64,000 nucleotides of DNA from Vibrio lentus (GTDB taxonomy: Bacteria > Pseudomonadota > Gammaproteobacteria > Enterobacterales > Vibrionaceae). The stretch is from assembly GCF_030409755.1 (NCBI RefSeq), contig NZ_JAUFQE010000002.1:62001-126000 (forward strand), written 5' to 3'. The notes under the pieces are model-generated. The model had not been told where the DNA came from. It searched no databases and saw nothing but the letters and a program-made list of their open reading frames with translations. Shown in pieces: positions 1 through 9,369 of this stretch. Position numbers and translations under genes: made by a program. The number at the start of each line of letters is the position of its first letter. The first letter of the stretch is position 1.

Positions 1-1
1 C

Positions 2-688
<687 letters not shown>

Positions 689-710
689 TAATACGTCCAA
701 ACGTTTGAAT

Positions 711-741
711 AATGTGCTGATTTAGTCGGCACATTCTTTTA
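711..741 (+). terminator. Terminator-like hairpin after guaB
   Basis: An 8-bp stem (713-720 with 726-733, one G-U pair) with a 5-nt loop is followed by TTCTTTT. It could terminate or attenuate guaB transcription before guaA. Confidence 0.7.
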
Positions 742-800
742 TCTACCGTCTGTTTTGTTAAAAGTCCGATTTTCTCAAAACACGTGGTTAAAGATATCTA

Positions 801-816
801 ACGAAAACGTTTGCTT
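801..816. promoter_or_regulatory. PurR-like operator upstream of guaA
   Basis: The 16-mer ACGAAAACGTTTGCTT has the AAACGTTT core and flanks of the purine repressor operator (consensus near ACGCAAACGTTTGCGT). It lies 75 bp before guaA and after the guaB terminator, suggesting a separate purine-controlled guaA promoter. Confidence 0.65.
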
Positions 817-890
817 TATTTCTTGAAGAGTTAATCAGAGGTGAGTAAACTCGCCTCCGTTTTATCACATAGCCAATAAGACTGCTTACA

Positions 891-2444
891 ATGACTAAAA
901 ATATTCATGACCAACGTATTCTAATTCTGGACTTCGGTTCTCAATACACACAGCTAGTAGCTCGTCGTATTCGTGAGATCGGTGTTTACTGTGAACTTTG
1001 GAGCTGGGACGTAGAAGAAGCGGATATTCGTGAATTCAATCCAGACGGTATCATCCTATCTGGTGGCCCTGAAAGTGTAACGGAAGAGAATTCTCCACGT
1101 GCACCTCAGTACGTATTTGATTCAGGTGTGCCTGTATTCGGTATCTGCTACGGCATGCAAACTATGGCTGAGCAACTTGGCGGTAAAGTAGCAACGTCTA
1201 CTGAGCGCGAGTTCGGCTACGCTGCTGTACAAGTGACTGGCGAATCTGCACTTTTCGCTGACCTTGAGTCTACTCAAGATGTTTGGATGAGCCACGGTGA
1301 TAAAGTGGTTGAGATCCCTGCTGATTTCACAAAGATCGCTGAAACTGACACTTGCCCATACGCTGCAATGGCAAACGAAGAGAAGAAGTACTACGGCGTA
1401 CAATTCCACCCAGAAGTAACGCACACTAAAAACGGCCTAAAAATGCTTGAGAACTTCGTTCTTAACGCGTGTGGTTGTGAAGGTCTGTGGACTTCAGCGT
1501 CTATCATTGAAGATGCAGTTGCACGTATTAAAGAGCAAGTAGGTGACGACGAAGTTATCCTTGGTCTTTCTGGTGGTGTTGATTCATCAGTAGTCGCTAT
1601 GCTTGCTCACCGCGCTATCGGCGACAAACTAACATGTGTATTTGTTGATAACGGTCTTCTTCGTTTAAACGAAGGCGAGCAGGTTATGGACATGTTTGGT
1701 GACCAATTCGGCCTTAACATCATTAAAGTTGATGCTGAAGAACGTTTCCTTAACGCTCTGGAAGGCGAAGCTGAACCAGAAGCTAAGCGTAAGATCATCG
1801 GTCACGTATTCGTAGATATCTTCGACGAAGAGTCTAAGAAACTGAAGAATGCTAAATGGCTTGCTCAGGGTACTATCTACCCAGACGTAATCGAGTCTGC
1901 AGCATCTAAGACAGGTAAAGCACACGTAATCAAATCTCACCACAACGTTGGTGGCCTTCCTGATGATATGGAAATGGGCCTTGTTGAGCCTCTACGTGAG
2001 CTGTTTAAAGATGAAGTACGTAAGATCGGCCTAGAGCTTGGTCTTCCATACAACATGCTTTACCGCCACCCATTCCCGGGTCCAGGTCTAGGTGTTCGTG
2101 TACTTGGTGAAGTGAAGAAAGAGTACTGTGACTTACTGCGTCGTGCTGATGCTATCTTCATTGAAGAGCTTCACGCTGCTGACCTTTACCACAAAGTATC
2201 TCAAGCATTCACGGTATTCCTACCAGTACGTTCAGTTGGCGTAATGGGCGATGGCCGTAAGTACGATTGGGTTGTATCTCTACGTGCAGTAGAAACTATC
2301 GACTTCATGACTGCTCACTGGGCACACCTTCCATACGACTTCCTAGGTAAGGTTTCTAACCGTATTATCAACGAAGTTAACGGCATTTCACGTGTTGTTT
2401 ACGATATTTCTGGTAAACCACCAGCAACTATCGAGTGGGAATAA
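891..2444 (+). CDS. guaA: GMP synthase (glutamine-hydrolysing)
   Basis: GMP synthase converts XMP to GMP using ATP and glutamine. The 517-aa length is normal. The N-terminal class I amidotransferase has nucleophile Cys86 in GICYGMQ and the His173/Glu175 pair in QFHPE. The ATP-pyrophosphatase PP-loop SGGVDSS is near residues 227-233, and the C-terminal dimerisation domain ends in the typical PPATIEWE. It follows guaB at 200 bp, separated by a hairpin and a PurR-like box, so it may be both co-transcribed and separately controlled. Confidence 0.98.
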   Translation: MTKNIHDQRILILDFGSQYTQLVARRIREIGVYCELWSWDVEEADIREFNPDGIILSGGPESVTEENSPRAPQYVFDSGVPVFGICYGMQTMAEQLGGKVATSTEREFGYAAVQVTGESALFADLESTQDVWMSHGDKVVEIPADFTKIAETDTCPYAAMANEEKKYYGVQFHPEVTHTKNGLKMLENFVLNACGCEGLWTSASIIEDAVARIKEQVGDDEVILGLSGGVDSSVVAMLAHRAIGDKLTCVFVDNGLLRLNEGEQVMDMFGDQFGLNIIKVDAEERFLNALEGEAEPEAKRKIIGHVFVDIFDEESKKLKNAKWLAQGTIYPDVIESAASKTGKAHVIKSHHNVGGLPDDMEMGLVEPLRELFKDEVRKIGLELGLPYNMLYRHPFPGPGLGVRVLGEVKKEYCDLLRRADAIFIEELHAADLYHKVSQAFTVFLPVRSVGVMGDGRKYDWVVSLRAVETIDFMTAHWAHLPYDFLGKVSNRIINEVNGISRVVYDISGKPPATIEWE

Positions 2445-2480
2445 TCTCTTAGAGATTTAACCAGTTTTGATTAAGCTCTT

Positions 2481-2509
2481 AAGCCTCGAACTCAGTTCGG
2501 GGCTTTTTT
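2481..2509 (+). terminator. Terminator after guaA
   Basis: An 11-bp stem (2481-2491 with 2495-2505, one G-U pair), 3-nt loop and a T6 run 37 bp after the guaA stop. Confidence 0.9.
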
Positions 2510-2732
2510 CTTTCTGATTCAGGGTATTAAAGAGCCATATCTAACCGCTAGAAACCAAATCAGTTGGAAACTAGATATCAGCTCAAGAAAGCATGAGACG
2601 CGTTGTTACGTTTAACTATACATAAAACTATCACTCGCACTTTTTATAAATTCATATCGCAACAGCTAGGCTATTTCCCATGTGCCACATACTCTTTGAT
2701 GGACTTATTAAGGACAGATAAGAGAATCCATC

Positions 2733-4442
2733 ATGTTAAAAATCAAATATTTGGCGACAGTAGTTGGCTGCACTTTAGCAGCACACAGTTACGCGTCTTT
2801 GAACATTCAACCTGATCCGCAAAACCCGAATGGCTACCTTGTTGAAAAGTCGGCACTACAAGCTGCTGAACAAGCGAAAACATCCGATCCTATGTATGCG
2901 ATCTGGTCACAAGCATTACAAACTCGTCCCAATAGTATTGTTGAAGCTATTGAACCGGGTTTAGCCTCGAATCCTGAAAACGTGAAACGAGTCGAGCGTG
3001 TATTCCCTCAATCTGAATGGGACTTCCTCACTCAAATGGCTGCGCCAGAATACACCTACACTCGTTTCTTACGTGCGATTGGTAAATTCCCAGCCTTCTG
3101 TGGAGAGTACACTGATGGCCGAGACTCCGACGCCATCTGTAAAAAATCCATCATCACCGCTTTTGCTCACTTCTCACAAGAGACGGGCGGTCACATCGCG
3201 ATAGATAACACCTCTGATAACCCATTAGCTCTAGAAGAGTGGCAGCAAGCGCTGGTGCATGTTCGTGAAATGGGTTGGTCTGAAGGTCAAGAAGGTTACA
3301 CCACCGGTTGTGGTCAGAACGATTGGCAGAATGCACGTTGGCCATGTGCGGCGGGGCAGGGCTACTTTGGACGTGGTGCTAAACAGCTTTCTTATCACTT
3401 TAACTACGGCGCGTTCTCGGAAGTGATGTTCGACGGCGATGCAACGGTTCTATTGAACAATCCAGGTTTGGTTGCTGATTCATGGTTGAACTTGGCTTCT
3501 GCCATTTGGTTCTTCCTTACACCTCAAGCTCCTAAACCAGCAATGCTGCACGTGATTGACCGCACTTGGACACCCTCTCAACGTGAGTTGGATGCGGGTA
3601 TTGGTTATGGCTTTGGTACCACGATCAACGTGATTAATGGTGGTATCGAGTGTGGTGAGCAAAACAAAGACAAAGGCCAACCAGTTAACCGTATTCGTTA
3701 CTGGGAAGGGCTAGCGGCGCACTATCAAATTCCGGTAGAAGCCGATGAAGCCAATACTTGTTGGCAGCAAACGCCTTACGGAAGCTTGAATCTCAACGGC
3801 GCAACCGATGTGTTGTACACCAACTGGGATGGAAACTGGAAATACTACGCAGACCGTCCTGAAGGATACTCATTTGAATGTGAGTTGGTTGGATTCCAAA
3901 CGGCATATTCAGCGCTGGTGGCTGGCGATTACGAGAAGTGTGTGACCAACTTTTATGGTTCTCATGCGAGCTGGCCTGAAGTGAAAGTGGTCGATAAGCT
4001 TGATCCAGTAGACCCTGGGACTGATCCGGGTGGTAACGGTTGGAGTGCGGCCAAGGTTTACAATGCGGGTGACCAAGTTACTCACAACGGTGCAACCTAC
4101 GAAGCGAAATGGTGGACACAAGGGGATGATCCTGCCAATGGCGGCCCTTGGAAATTAGTAGTGGGTGAGCCAACACCACCCGTGACAGACCCATCGCCAG
4201 TTGCCCCTGCACCTGTCGATCCTGCTCCGGTAGACCCAACACCAGTTGAACCACCTGTGACCGAGCCGCCTGTCGTTGTTGACCCATCGGTGTTTATCAC
4301 ATGGCAAGCGGGCGTTAGCCAAGTGAGTAACGGTGATAAAGTGACGCATAACGGCAAGTGCTTCGTAGCGAAAAACGGCCCGGGTGTATGGGAAAGTCCT
4401 GTTCAGTCGAATTGGTTCTGGGATGAAATTAGCTGTAACTGA
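2733..4442 (+). CDS. Secreted GH19 chitinase with two chitin-binding modules
   Basis: Predicted secreted endochitinase of glycoside hydrolase family 19, cleaving beta-1,4-GlcNAc chains. Residues 1-22 are a signal peptide (positive start, hydrophobic core, SYAS). The catalytic domain spans about residues 100-400; FSQETGGH carries the likely catalytic acid Glu150, and GRGAKQLS is the other family signature. Two CBM5/12-type modules follow at about 427-475 (WSAAKVYNAGDQVTH) and 521-569 (ITWQAGVSQVSNGDKVTH), joined by a Pro/Val/Asp-rich linker with repeated PVDP units. A strong Shine-Dalgarno (AAGGA) precedes the ATG. It stands alone between guaA and an NhaC-type gene. Confidence 0.9.
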   Translation: MLKIKYLATVVGCTLAAHSYASLNIQPDPQNPNGYLVEKSALQAAEQAKTSDPMYAIWSQALQTRPNSIVEAIEPGLASNPENVKRVERVFPQSEWDFLTQMAAPEYTYTRFLRAIGKFPAFCGEYTDGRDSDAICKKSIITAFAHFSQETGGHIAIDNTSDNPLALEEWQQALVHVREMGWSEGQEGYTTGCGQNDWQNARWPCAAGQGYFGRGAKQLSYHFNYGAFSEVMFDGDATVLLNNPGLVADSWLNLASAIWFFLTPQAPKPAMLHVIDRTWTPSQRELDAGIGYGFGTTINVINGGIECGEQNKDKGQPVNRIRYWEGLAAHYQIPVEADEANTCWQQTPYGSLNLNGATDVLYTNWDGNWKYYADRPEGYSFECELVGFQTAYSALVAGDYEKCVTNFYGSHASWPEVKVVDKLDPVDPGTDPGGNGWSAAKVYNAGDQVTHNGATYEAKWWTQGDDPANGGPWKLVVGEPTPPVTDPSPVAPAPVDPAPVDPTPVEPPVTEPPVVVDPSVFITWQAGVSQVSNGDKVTHNGKCFVAKNGPGVWESPVQSNWFWDEISCN

Positions 4443-4511
4443 TCGTCTGAATACTGAAGAGGTGACCTAAGTTACGAGTTCAGTAGTACGACCATAGCGA
4501 TATAAATAGTC

Positions 4512-4544
4512 AAAAGCCGAAAGTTTCTACTTTCGGTTTTTTTT
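4512..4544 (+). terminator. Terminator after the chitinase gene
   Basis: A stem of about 10 bp (4514-4523 with 4530-4539, one G-U pair, around CCGAAAG/CTTTCGG) with a 6-nt loop and a run of eight T. Confidence 0.88.
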
Positions 4545-4717
4545 CGTTTCGAACTTGGCTATCTAAGGAGGGTGATTGTTCTATTTAGCTATGTTGAAGC
4601 GCATTTAAAGACTAATTATCCAGTTAGAGGATAAAGTTCTGTACAAATGGGCGTTGTGAATTTATATTCAAATTTAATTTATATTTATTCTTTCTATTTT
4701 AGGGTTAAGGTGTACCT

Positions 4718-6268
4718 ATGGAACAGACAGATATCACGTCACTCATCCCCATTGTGATTACTTTGGTGTTGTCGTTGGCGACAAGGAATGTGGTGATAGG
4801 CCTTTTTGCTGGCGTACTAAGTGGCGTTGCGATGCTTACTGGCATGTTTAGCGAACTTAACCCACTTGATACGTTTGGTACCATGGTTAAAGGTTACCTA
4901 GTCCCGCAACTTACCGACAGCTATAACGCAGGTGTGATCATGCTGTTGGTGTTCATCGGTGGCTTTGTCGCTCTGATGGAAAAGTCGGGTGGTGGTGTTG
5001 CGTTTGCTAAGCGTGTGACTGAATGGGTAAGCAACAAGTGCCAAGCTCAAATCTCAGCATGGTTTGGGGGAATCGTTATATTTTTCTCTGACTTAGGCAC
5101 CCCTTTAATCGTTGGCCCTGTTTTTCGTCCCCTTTTCGATAAACTGAAACTTTCAAGACAGAAGCTAGCATTCATTATTGATTCAACCTCATCGCCAGTT
5201 GCGATCCTTATTCCTTTCATTGGATGGGGCGTTTACATCATGAGCCTGATTCAAAAAGAGTTCACGGCTTTGAATGTCAACATGTCTGACTGGGATGCCT
5301 TCATCGGTGCGATTCCTTTTCAGTTCTACGCGTTCCTCGCGATTTTCATCGTTCCTTTGGTTTCATTTAAAGGCTTAGATTTCGGACCGATGGCAAAAGC
5401 CGAGCGTGATTGCCAAGCGGGAATCAACTCTGGTGTGAATAGCGAATCACTTAATCCTTTCTCGCATAAAAATGCAAAGGCCTCTTTTGTTTGGGCGCCG
5501 TTGTTAGTGATGCTAGTAGTGCTGTGTGCCATGTTGGTTCCTCAAGGCTTCCCATTCCAAAAGGTTGCGGGTTCTTCATTTAGAGCTGCATTATCTTCGG
5601 CTTACTTCTTTGCTGCGATTACCTTGATCTCGTTGATGGCTTACTACGGTGTAAGAAAGCTTTCGGATGGTGTTTCCGTATACCTAAAGGGCATGGGTAA
5701 CATGATGCCTGTTGCGATTATCTTGGTACTGGCTTGGGCATTAAGTACAGTCGGTAAAGAGTTGGGCGCAGCGGCTTATATTGCCGAGCAAGCACAGAGT
5801 GGTTTCCCTTATTGGCTAGTGCCTGCGGTCGCGTTTTTGTTGTCGGCTATTATTTCATTTGCTACTGGTTCGTCGTGGGGAACCTTCGCGATAATGATGC
5901 CATTGGTTATTCCAACGGCTGTGGCAATAGATGCACCGCTACTCGTCGCAATTGGTGCAGTGTTGTCTGGTGGTTTGTTTGGTGACCATTGCTCACCGAT
6001 CTCTGAAACAACGATTCTTTCTTCAACAGGGGCAGGGTGTGACCAGTTTGAACACTTTAAGACACAGCTTCCTTATGCGTTGATGAACGGCTCTATCGCT
6101 TTAGTTAGTTTTGTAGTGGCAGGCTTTACTGGAAGTGTATTGGTTGTGCTGGGTGCTCTTGTTGCTCAGCTTATCCTTGTAACTCTATTAGCTAAGCGCG
6201 ATGCAAGTAAAAACGCTTCTTCAGAAGTTCAATCTCAAGTATCTGAATCTAAAACACAACAAGCGTAA
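4718..6268 (+). CDS. NhaC-family Na+/H+ antiporter-like membrane protein
   Basis: A 516-aa inner-membrane protein with about 12 hydrophobic segments. Conserved family stretches include SDLGTPLIVGPVFRPL, DSTSSPVAILIPFIGWG, FATGSSWGTFAIMMP and GDHCSPISETTILSS; the last two are characteristic of the NhaC group and its relatives. NhaC members exchange Na+ and H+, and some relatives carry amino or organic acids, so the substrate is not certain. The C-terminus is a short charged cytoplasmic tail. The gene appears monocistronic, followed by a long inverted repeat ending in a T7 run. Confidence 0.88.
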   Translation: MEQTDITSLIPIVITLVLSLATRNVVIGLFAGVLSGVAMLTGMFSELNPLDTFGTMVKGYLVPQLTDSYNAGVIMLLVFIGGFVALMEKSGGGVAFAKRVTEWVSNKCQAQISAWFGGIVIFFSDLGTPLIVGPVFRPLFDKLKLSRQKLAFIIDSTSSPVAILIPFIGWGVYIMSLIQKEFTALNVNMSDWDAFIGAIPFQFYAFLAIFIVPLVSFKGLDFGPMAKAERDCQAGINSGVNSESLNPFSHKNAKASFVWAPLLVMLVVLCAMLVPQGFPFQKVAGSSFRAALSSAYFFAAITLISLMAYYGVRKLSDGVSVYLKGMGNMMPVAIILVLAWALSTVGKELGAAAYIAEQAQSGFPYWLVPAVAFLLSAIISFATGSSWGTFAIMMPLVIPTAVAIDAPLLVAIGAVLSGGLFGDHCSPISETTILSSTGAGCDQFEHFKTQLPYALMNGSIALVSFVVAGFTGSVLVVLGALVAQLILVTLLAKRDASKNASSEVQSQVSESKTQQA

Positions 6269-6296
6269 TTTAAGATTACGAATGGGGAACAGATAC

Positions 6297-6430
6297 GGGA
6301 TGCGAGTAATCGAGTAACGAAAAACTCGCTCTCTATTGTCTAAGTTTGATGCTAAGGGTTCTCGCTTACTCAAATCTGAAGACTCTTTTCTCATCCCTCA
6401 TTTCGCATCTCGTTACTCGCATCTTTTTTT
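6297..6430 (+). repeat. Imperfect inverted repeat with GATGCGAGTAA arms, possible terminator
   Basis: The arm GATGCGAGTAA (6299-6309) is perfectly complementary to TTACTCGCATC (6413-6423), which is followed by T7. Related GAGTAA/TTACTC words recur inside (6311-6318, 6363-6370, 6411-6417), so the segment looks built from copies of one short word. It may act as a terminator for the preceding antiporter gene. The rest of the 360-bp gap to the next gene shows only AT-rich promoter-like sequence. Confidence 0.6.
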
Positions 6431-6630
6431 ATAGCGCGATAGGGAACCTGCTTATTTATAGTTCCCATGAATCAATCAGCGCCGTTATGAAACTGATTTT
6501 CCATAAGATCATTTCTACAACCTTAGTTTGCGTTAACTTGATTATCCTTTATGGCGGTTTATAGATTAAAATTTTCTTACAAATTTTATCGATTTTTTTT
6601 AATCAACCACTTTAATAAGGTAAATTCGTA

Positions 6631-7224
6631 ATGTCGACCAAACTAGCTAACCCAGCGCCACTAGGCTTAATGGGTTTCGGTATGACCACTATTCTTCTTA
6701 ATATCCACAACGCAGGTTTCTTCCCAATGGATTCAATGATCCTTGCGATGGGTATTTTTTACGGTGGTTTGAGCCAAGTTATCGTGGGCACAATGTGTTT
6801 CAAACGTGGTGACACGTTCGGTACAACTGCGTTTACTTCTTACGGCCTATTCTGGTTGTCTTTGGTTGGTTTGATTGTAATGCCTTACATGGGTCTACCA
6901 GCAAGCCCGGCAGCATTCATGGGTTGGTACCTACTATTATGGGGCATCTTCACAGGCTTCATGTTCATCGGTTCTCTATGCTACCCAGTAGCGAAGCAGG
7001 TAGTATTCGGTTCACTAACTATCTTGTTCTTCCTACTTGCAGCTCATAACTTCACGGGCAGCTCATTGATCGGCACTATCGCTGGTTTTGAAGGTATCTT
7101 CTGTGGCGCTTCAGCTATCTACTTTGCAATGGCACAAGTAATCAACAACGAATACGGCCGCACAGTACTGCCTGTTGGTGAGAAGAAAGCACCTCAAATG
7201 GCAACACAAGAAATCGCAGCTTAA
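6631..7224 (+). CDS. satP: Acetate/succinate transporter, GPR1/FUN34/YaaH family
   Basis: A 197-aa inner-membrane protein with six hydrophobic helices. The N-terminal [24 protein letters not shown] is the family signature (NPAPLGL), and the pattern GIFYGGLSQ followed by [12 protein letters not shown] is typical of SatP/YaaH. These are proton-linked uptake channels or symporters for acetate and succinate. The RBS AATAAGG lies 10 bp before the ATG. The gene is single and converges on the sodium/alanine symporter gene, sharing a bidirectional terminator. Confidence 0.92.
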   Translation: MSTKLANPAPLGLMGFGMTTILLNIHNAGFFPMDSMILAMGIFYGGLSQVIVGTMCFKRGDTFGTTAFTSYGLFWLSLVGLIVMPYMGLPASPAAFMGWYLLLWGIFTGFMFIGSLCYPVAKQVVFGSLTILFFLLAAHNFTGSSLIGTIAGFEGIFCGASAIYFAMAQVINNEYGRTVLPVGEKKAPQMATQEIAA

Positions 7225-7281
7225 TACTCTAACTTGGGAACAGTTAGTTTGTTATAAACAGCGATTTGTTATGAACAAAAC

Positions 7282-7316
7282 AAAAGGGGTTAGCCGAAAT
7301 GGCTAACCCCTTTTTT
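7282..7316. terminator. Bidirectional terminator between satP and the alanine symporter gene
   Basis: A 14-bp perfect stem (7282-7295 with 7301-7314) with loop GAAAT, flanked by A-rich sequence on the left and T6 on the right, suited to terminate both convergent genes. Confidence 0.93.
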
Positions 7317-7365
7317 ATGCGTTATTAATAGCGCGAGTTAAAGCGAACTATTTGTAAAAGCAATC

Positions 7366-8913
7366 TTACGATGAAGGCTGCTCTACAGGTTTACCGTCTG
7401 CAGCTTCTGCTTCAGGAGACTTACCTGTTTTACGCTTGTACTTCTCTTCCCAGTAAGTAGCACCTTTGATGCCTAATTTTACAGGGTTAAATGTGTACTC
7501 AGTTACGCCTTGTTTCTGTTGCTCTTCATAATCAGCAAGTGCTTTAAGCGCTGGCTTAGACATGAAGAAGATGATCAGAATACCTACGATGTTTAACCAT
7601 GCCATCAAGCCAACACCAACATCACCCATTGCCCATGCAAGGTTCGCGGTTTTAACTGTGCCATAGAAAACTGCAGTGATAAGAACAAGCTTAAGTACGA
7701 ACATCATGCCAGGGATCTTGATGGTACGACGTAGGTAAGCAATATTCGTTTCTGCAATGTAGTAGTAAGCAAGAATCGTTGTAAATGCGAAGAAGAACAG
7801 AGCAAATGCGATGAACGGCTTACCAATACCTGGTAGCGCACTTTCAATAGCAAGCTGTGTAAACACAGGGCCATTCGCACCGATGTTTGCTGCTAGGTTC
7901 TGTACAAGGAAGACACCTTCAGCGCCGCCATGAACGTTGTAAGCACCAGTGATGATGATCATGAACGCTGTAGCTGAACATACTAGAAGTGTATCGATGT
8001 AGATAGAGAACGCTTGTACCAAACCTTGCTGAGCTGGGTGATCAACACTTGCAGCCGCTGCCGCGTGAGGACCAGTACCTTGACCCGCTTCGTTTGAGTA
8101 AACACCACGCTTAACACCCCAACCAATTGCAGCACCGAAGCCAGCCATAGGTGTGAATGCATCGCCGATGATCATTGCGAAAACAGCTGGCACTTGGCCG
8201 ATGTTTAGCAGAATGATAACGAACGCGATGATGATGTAAGCCAATGCCATGAATGGAACAACGATTTGTGTGAAGTTCGCAATACGTTTAACACCACCAA
8301 AGATGATGAAAGCAAGGATGATAGCAACAACAGTACCAGTGAAAATTTTAGCGAAACTGAATGTACCGATAGCTGTTTCAATCATGTCACCTGAACCAAA
8401 TGCAGCTTCTACAGCATTACCAATACTGTTTGACTGAACACCTGGAAGCAAAATACCACATGCAAAAATAGTCGCGATAGCGAAGATCCATGCGTACCAC
8501 TTCTGACCCATTGCTTTTTCAATGTAGTAAGCCGGACCACCACGGAACTGGCCTTCGTCTTCTTCTTTGTAGATTTGCGCTAGCGTAGATTCTGCGTAAG
8601 CAGTCGCGGCGCCAAAGAAAGCTACAACCCACATCCAAAATACTGCACCTGGGCCACCGAAACCGATAGCGGCAGCAACACCAGCAATGTTACCTGTACC
8701 GACACGGCCAGATAGCGAAACGGCTAGAGCTTGGAAAGACGAGATGCCTTTTGATGAGCTTTTACCCGATAGTAGCAAGCGCCACATTTCAAAGAAGTGA
8801 CGGATTTGAACAAATCGAGTCATGATGGAGTAGAACAAACCTGCACCTAAACATAGGTAGATAAGTACTGGACTCCAGATTATTCCATTCAAAAAATCAA
8901 CGAATGACTGCAT
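7366..8913 (-). CDS. Sodium:alanine symporter, AGCS family
   Basis: A 515-aa inner-membrane transporter for alanine or glycine with Na+. The sequence has about 11 membrane segments and the AGCS signatures ALAVSLSGRVGTGNIAGVA near residues 63-81 and GVKRGVYSNEAGQGTGPHAAAAA near 268-290. The C-terminal tail is hydrophilic (KYKRKTGKSPEAEA). I looked upstream for a glycine riboswitch, which controls one AGCS gene in V. cholerae, and saw none, so this is likely a different paralogue. Exact substrate is inferred from the family. Confidence 0.93.
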   Translation of the reverse strand: MQSFVDFLNGIIWSPVLIYLCLGAGLFYSIMTRFVQIRHFFEMWRLLLSGKSSSKGISSFQALAVSLSGRVGTGNIAGVAAAIGFGGPGAVFWMWVVAFFGAATAYAESTLAQIYKEEDEGQFRGGPAYYIEKAMGQKWYAWIFAIATIFACGILLPGVQSNSIGNAVEAAFGSGDMIETAIGTFSFAKIFTGTVVAIILAFIIFGGVKRIANFTQIVVPFMALAYIIIAFVIILLNIGQVPAVFAMIIGDAFTPMAGFGAAIGWGVKRGVYSNEAGQGTGPHAAAAASVDHPAQQGLVQAFSIYIDTLLVCSATAFMIIITGAYNVHGGAEGVFLVQNLAANIGANGPVFTQLAIESALPGIGKPFIAFALFFFAFTTILAYYYIAETNIAYLRRTIKIPGMMFVLKLVLITAVFYGTVKTANLAWAMGDVGVGLMAWLNIVGILIIFFMSKPALKALADYEEQQKQGVTEYTFNPVKLGIKGATYWEEKYKRKTGKSPEAEAADGKPVEQPSS

Positions 8914-9369
8914 GAGTATTTTCCCTGTTAGTTTTACTTATGATTGTTTTTCGAACAACACAATACTTCACTTGTAACCCAAGTGTTAAATTATTTAACT
9001 GCGCATTAGGATTACTGTGACATAAAGCAAGTTACAGAGGGGGTTTGTTAACGCTTAGTTCTAATTCGATAATCGTTTCATTTAACTTTATATGCAACTT
9101 GTTTTGTTTGTGGGTGTTTTGCAGAGTGAATAAATAGTGATTAATACAAAAAGGGTAACTTGAGGTATACAGAAGAAAAGAAATTGAGAAAAACAGTGTT
9201 CAAACCTGCTTAGCATGAACGGCTGTTATGTAAGTGGTAGGGTGGAATAAGCTAGAACATATCACCGACATCGAGTCCGTGGGCAGGCCTAAGTGGCTGC
9301 ATTCTTGAGGGCATGATTACGGCAGTTTTAATCTTTATCAAAGAGGATGTCGCGAATTTGGTCGCAACT
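8914..9369. other. Intergenic region without a recognisable gene
   Basis: About 455 bp between two minus-strand genes. It must contain the promoter of the alanine symporter gene near its left side and the 3' trailer of the metallo-hydrolase gene on its right. I see no supported ORF, RNA motif or strong hairpin; a short minus-strand frame at 9252-9437 overlaps the hydrolase gene and lacks support. Confidence 0.5.

Noticed and set aside
693..709. CAAACGTTTG palindrome just after guaB as another PurR site
   Set aside because: It keeps the core but not the flanking GC/GCG bases of the operator, and it precedes the terminator; the site at 801-816 is much better.
4078..4357. Minus-strand frames inside the chitinase linker with Gly/Ser/Thr repeats
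   Set aside because: They are the reverse reading of the PVDP-type linker; no RBS or independent support.
6346..6564. Plus-strand frame of 72 aa after the NhaC-type gene
   Set aside because: It runs through the inverted repeat and AT-rich promoter region, has no Shine-Dalgarno and an erratic composition.
8914..9200. Possible glycine riboswitch before the sodium/alanine symporter
   Set aside because: V. cholerae has one before an AGCS gene, but here the GGAGA, CUGCACG and ACCGAAGGGGCAA signatures are not found.
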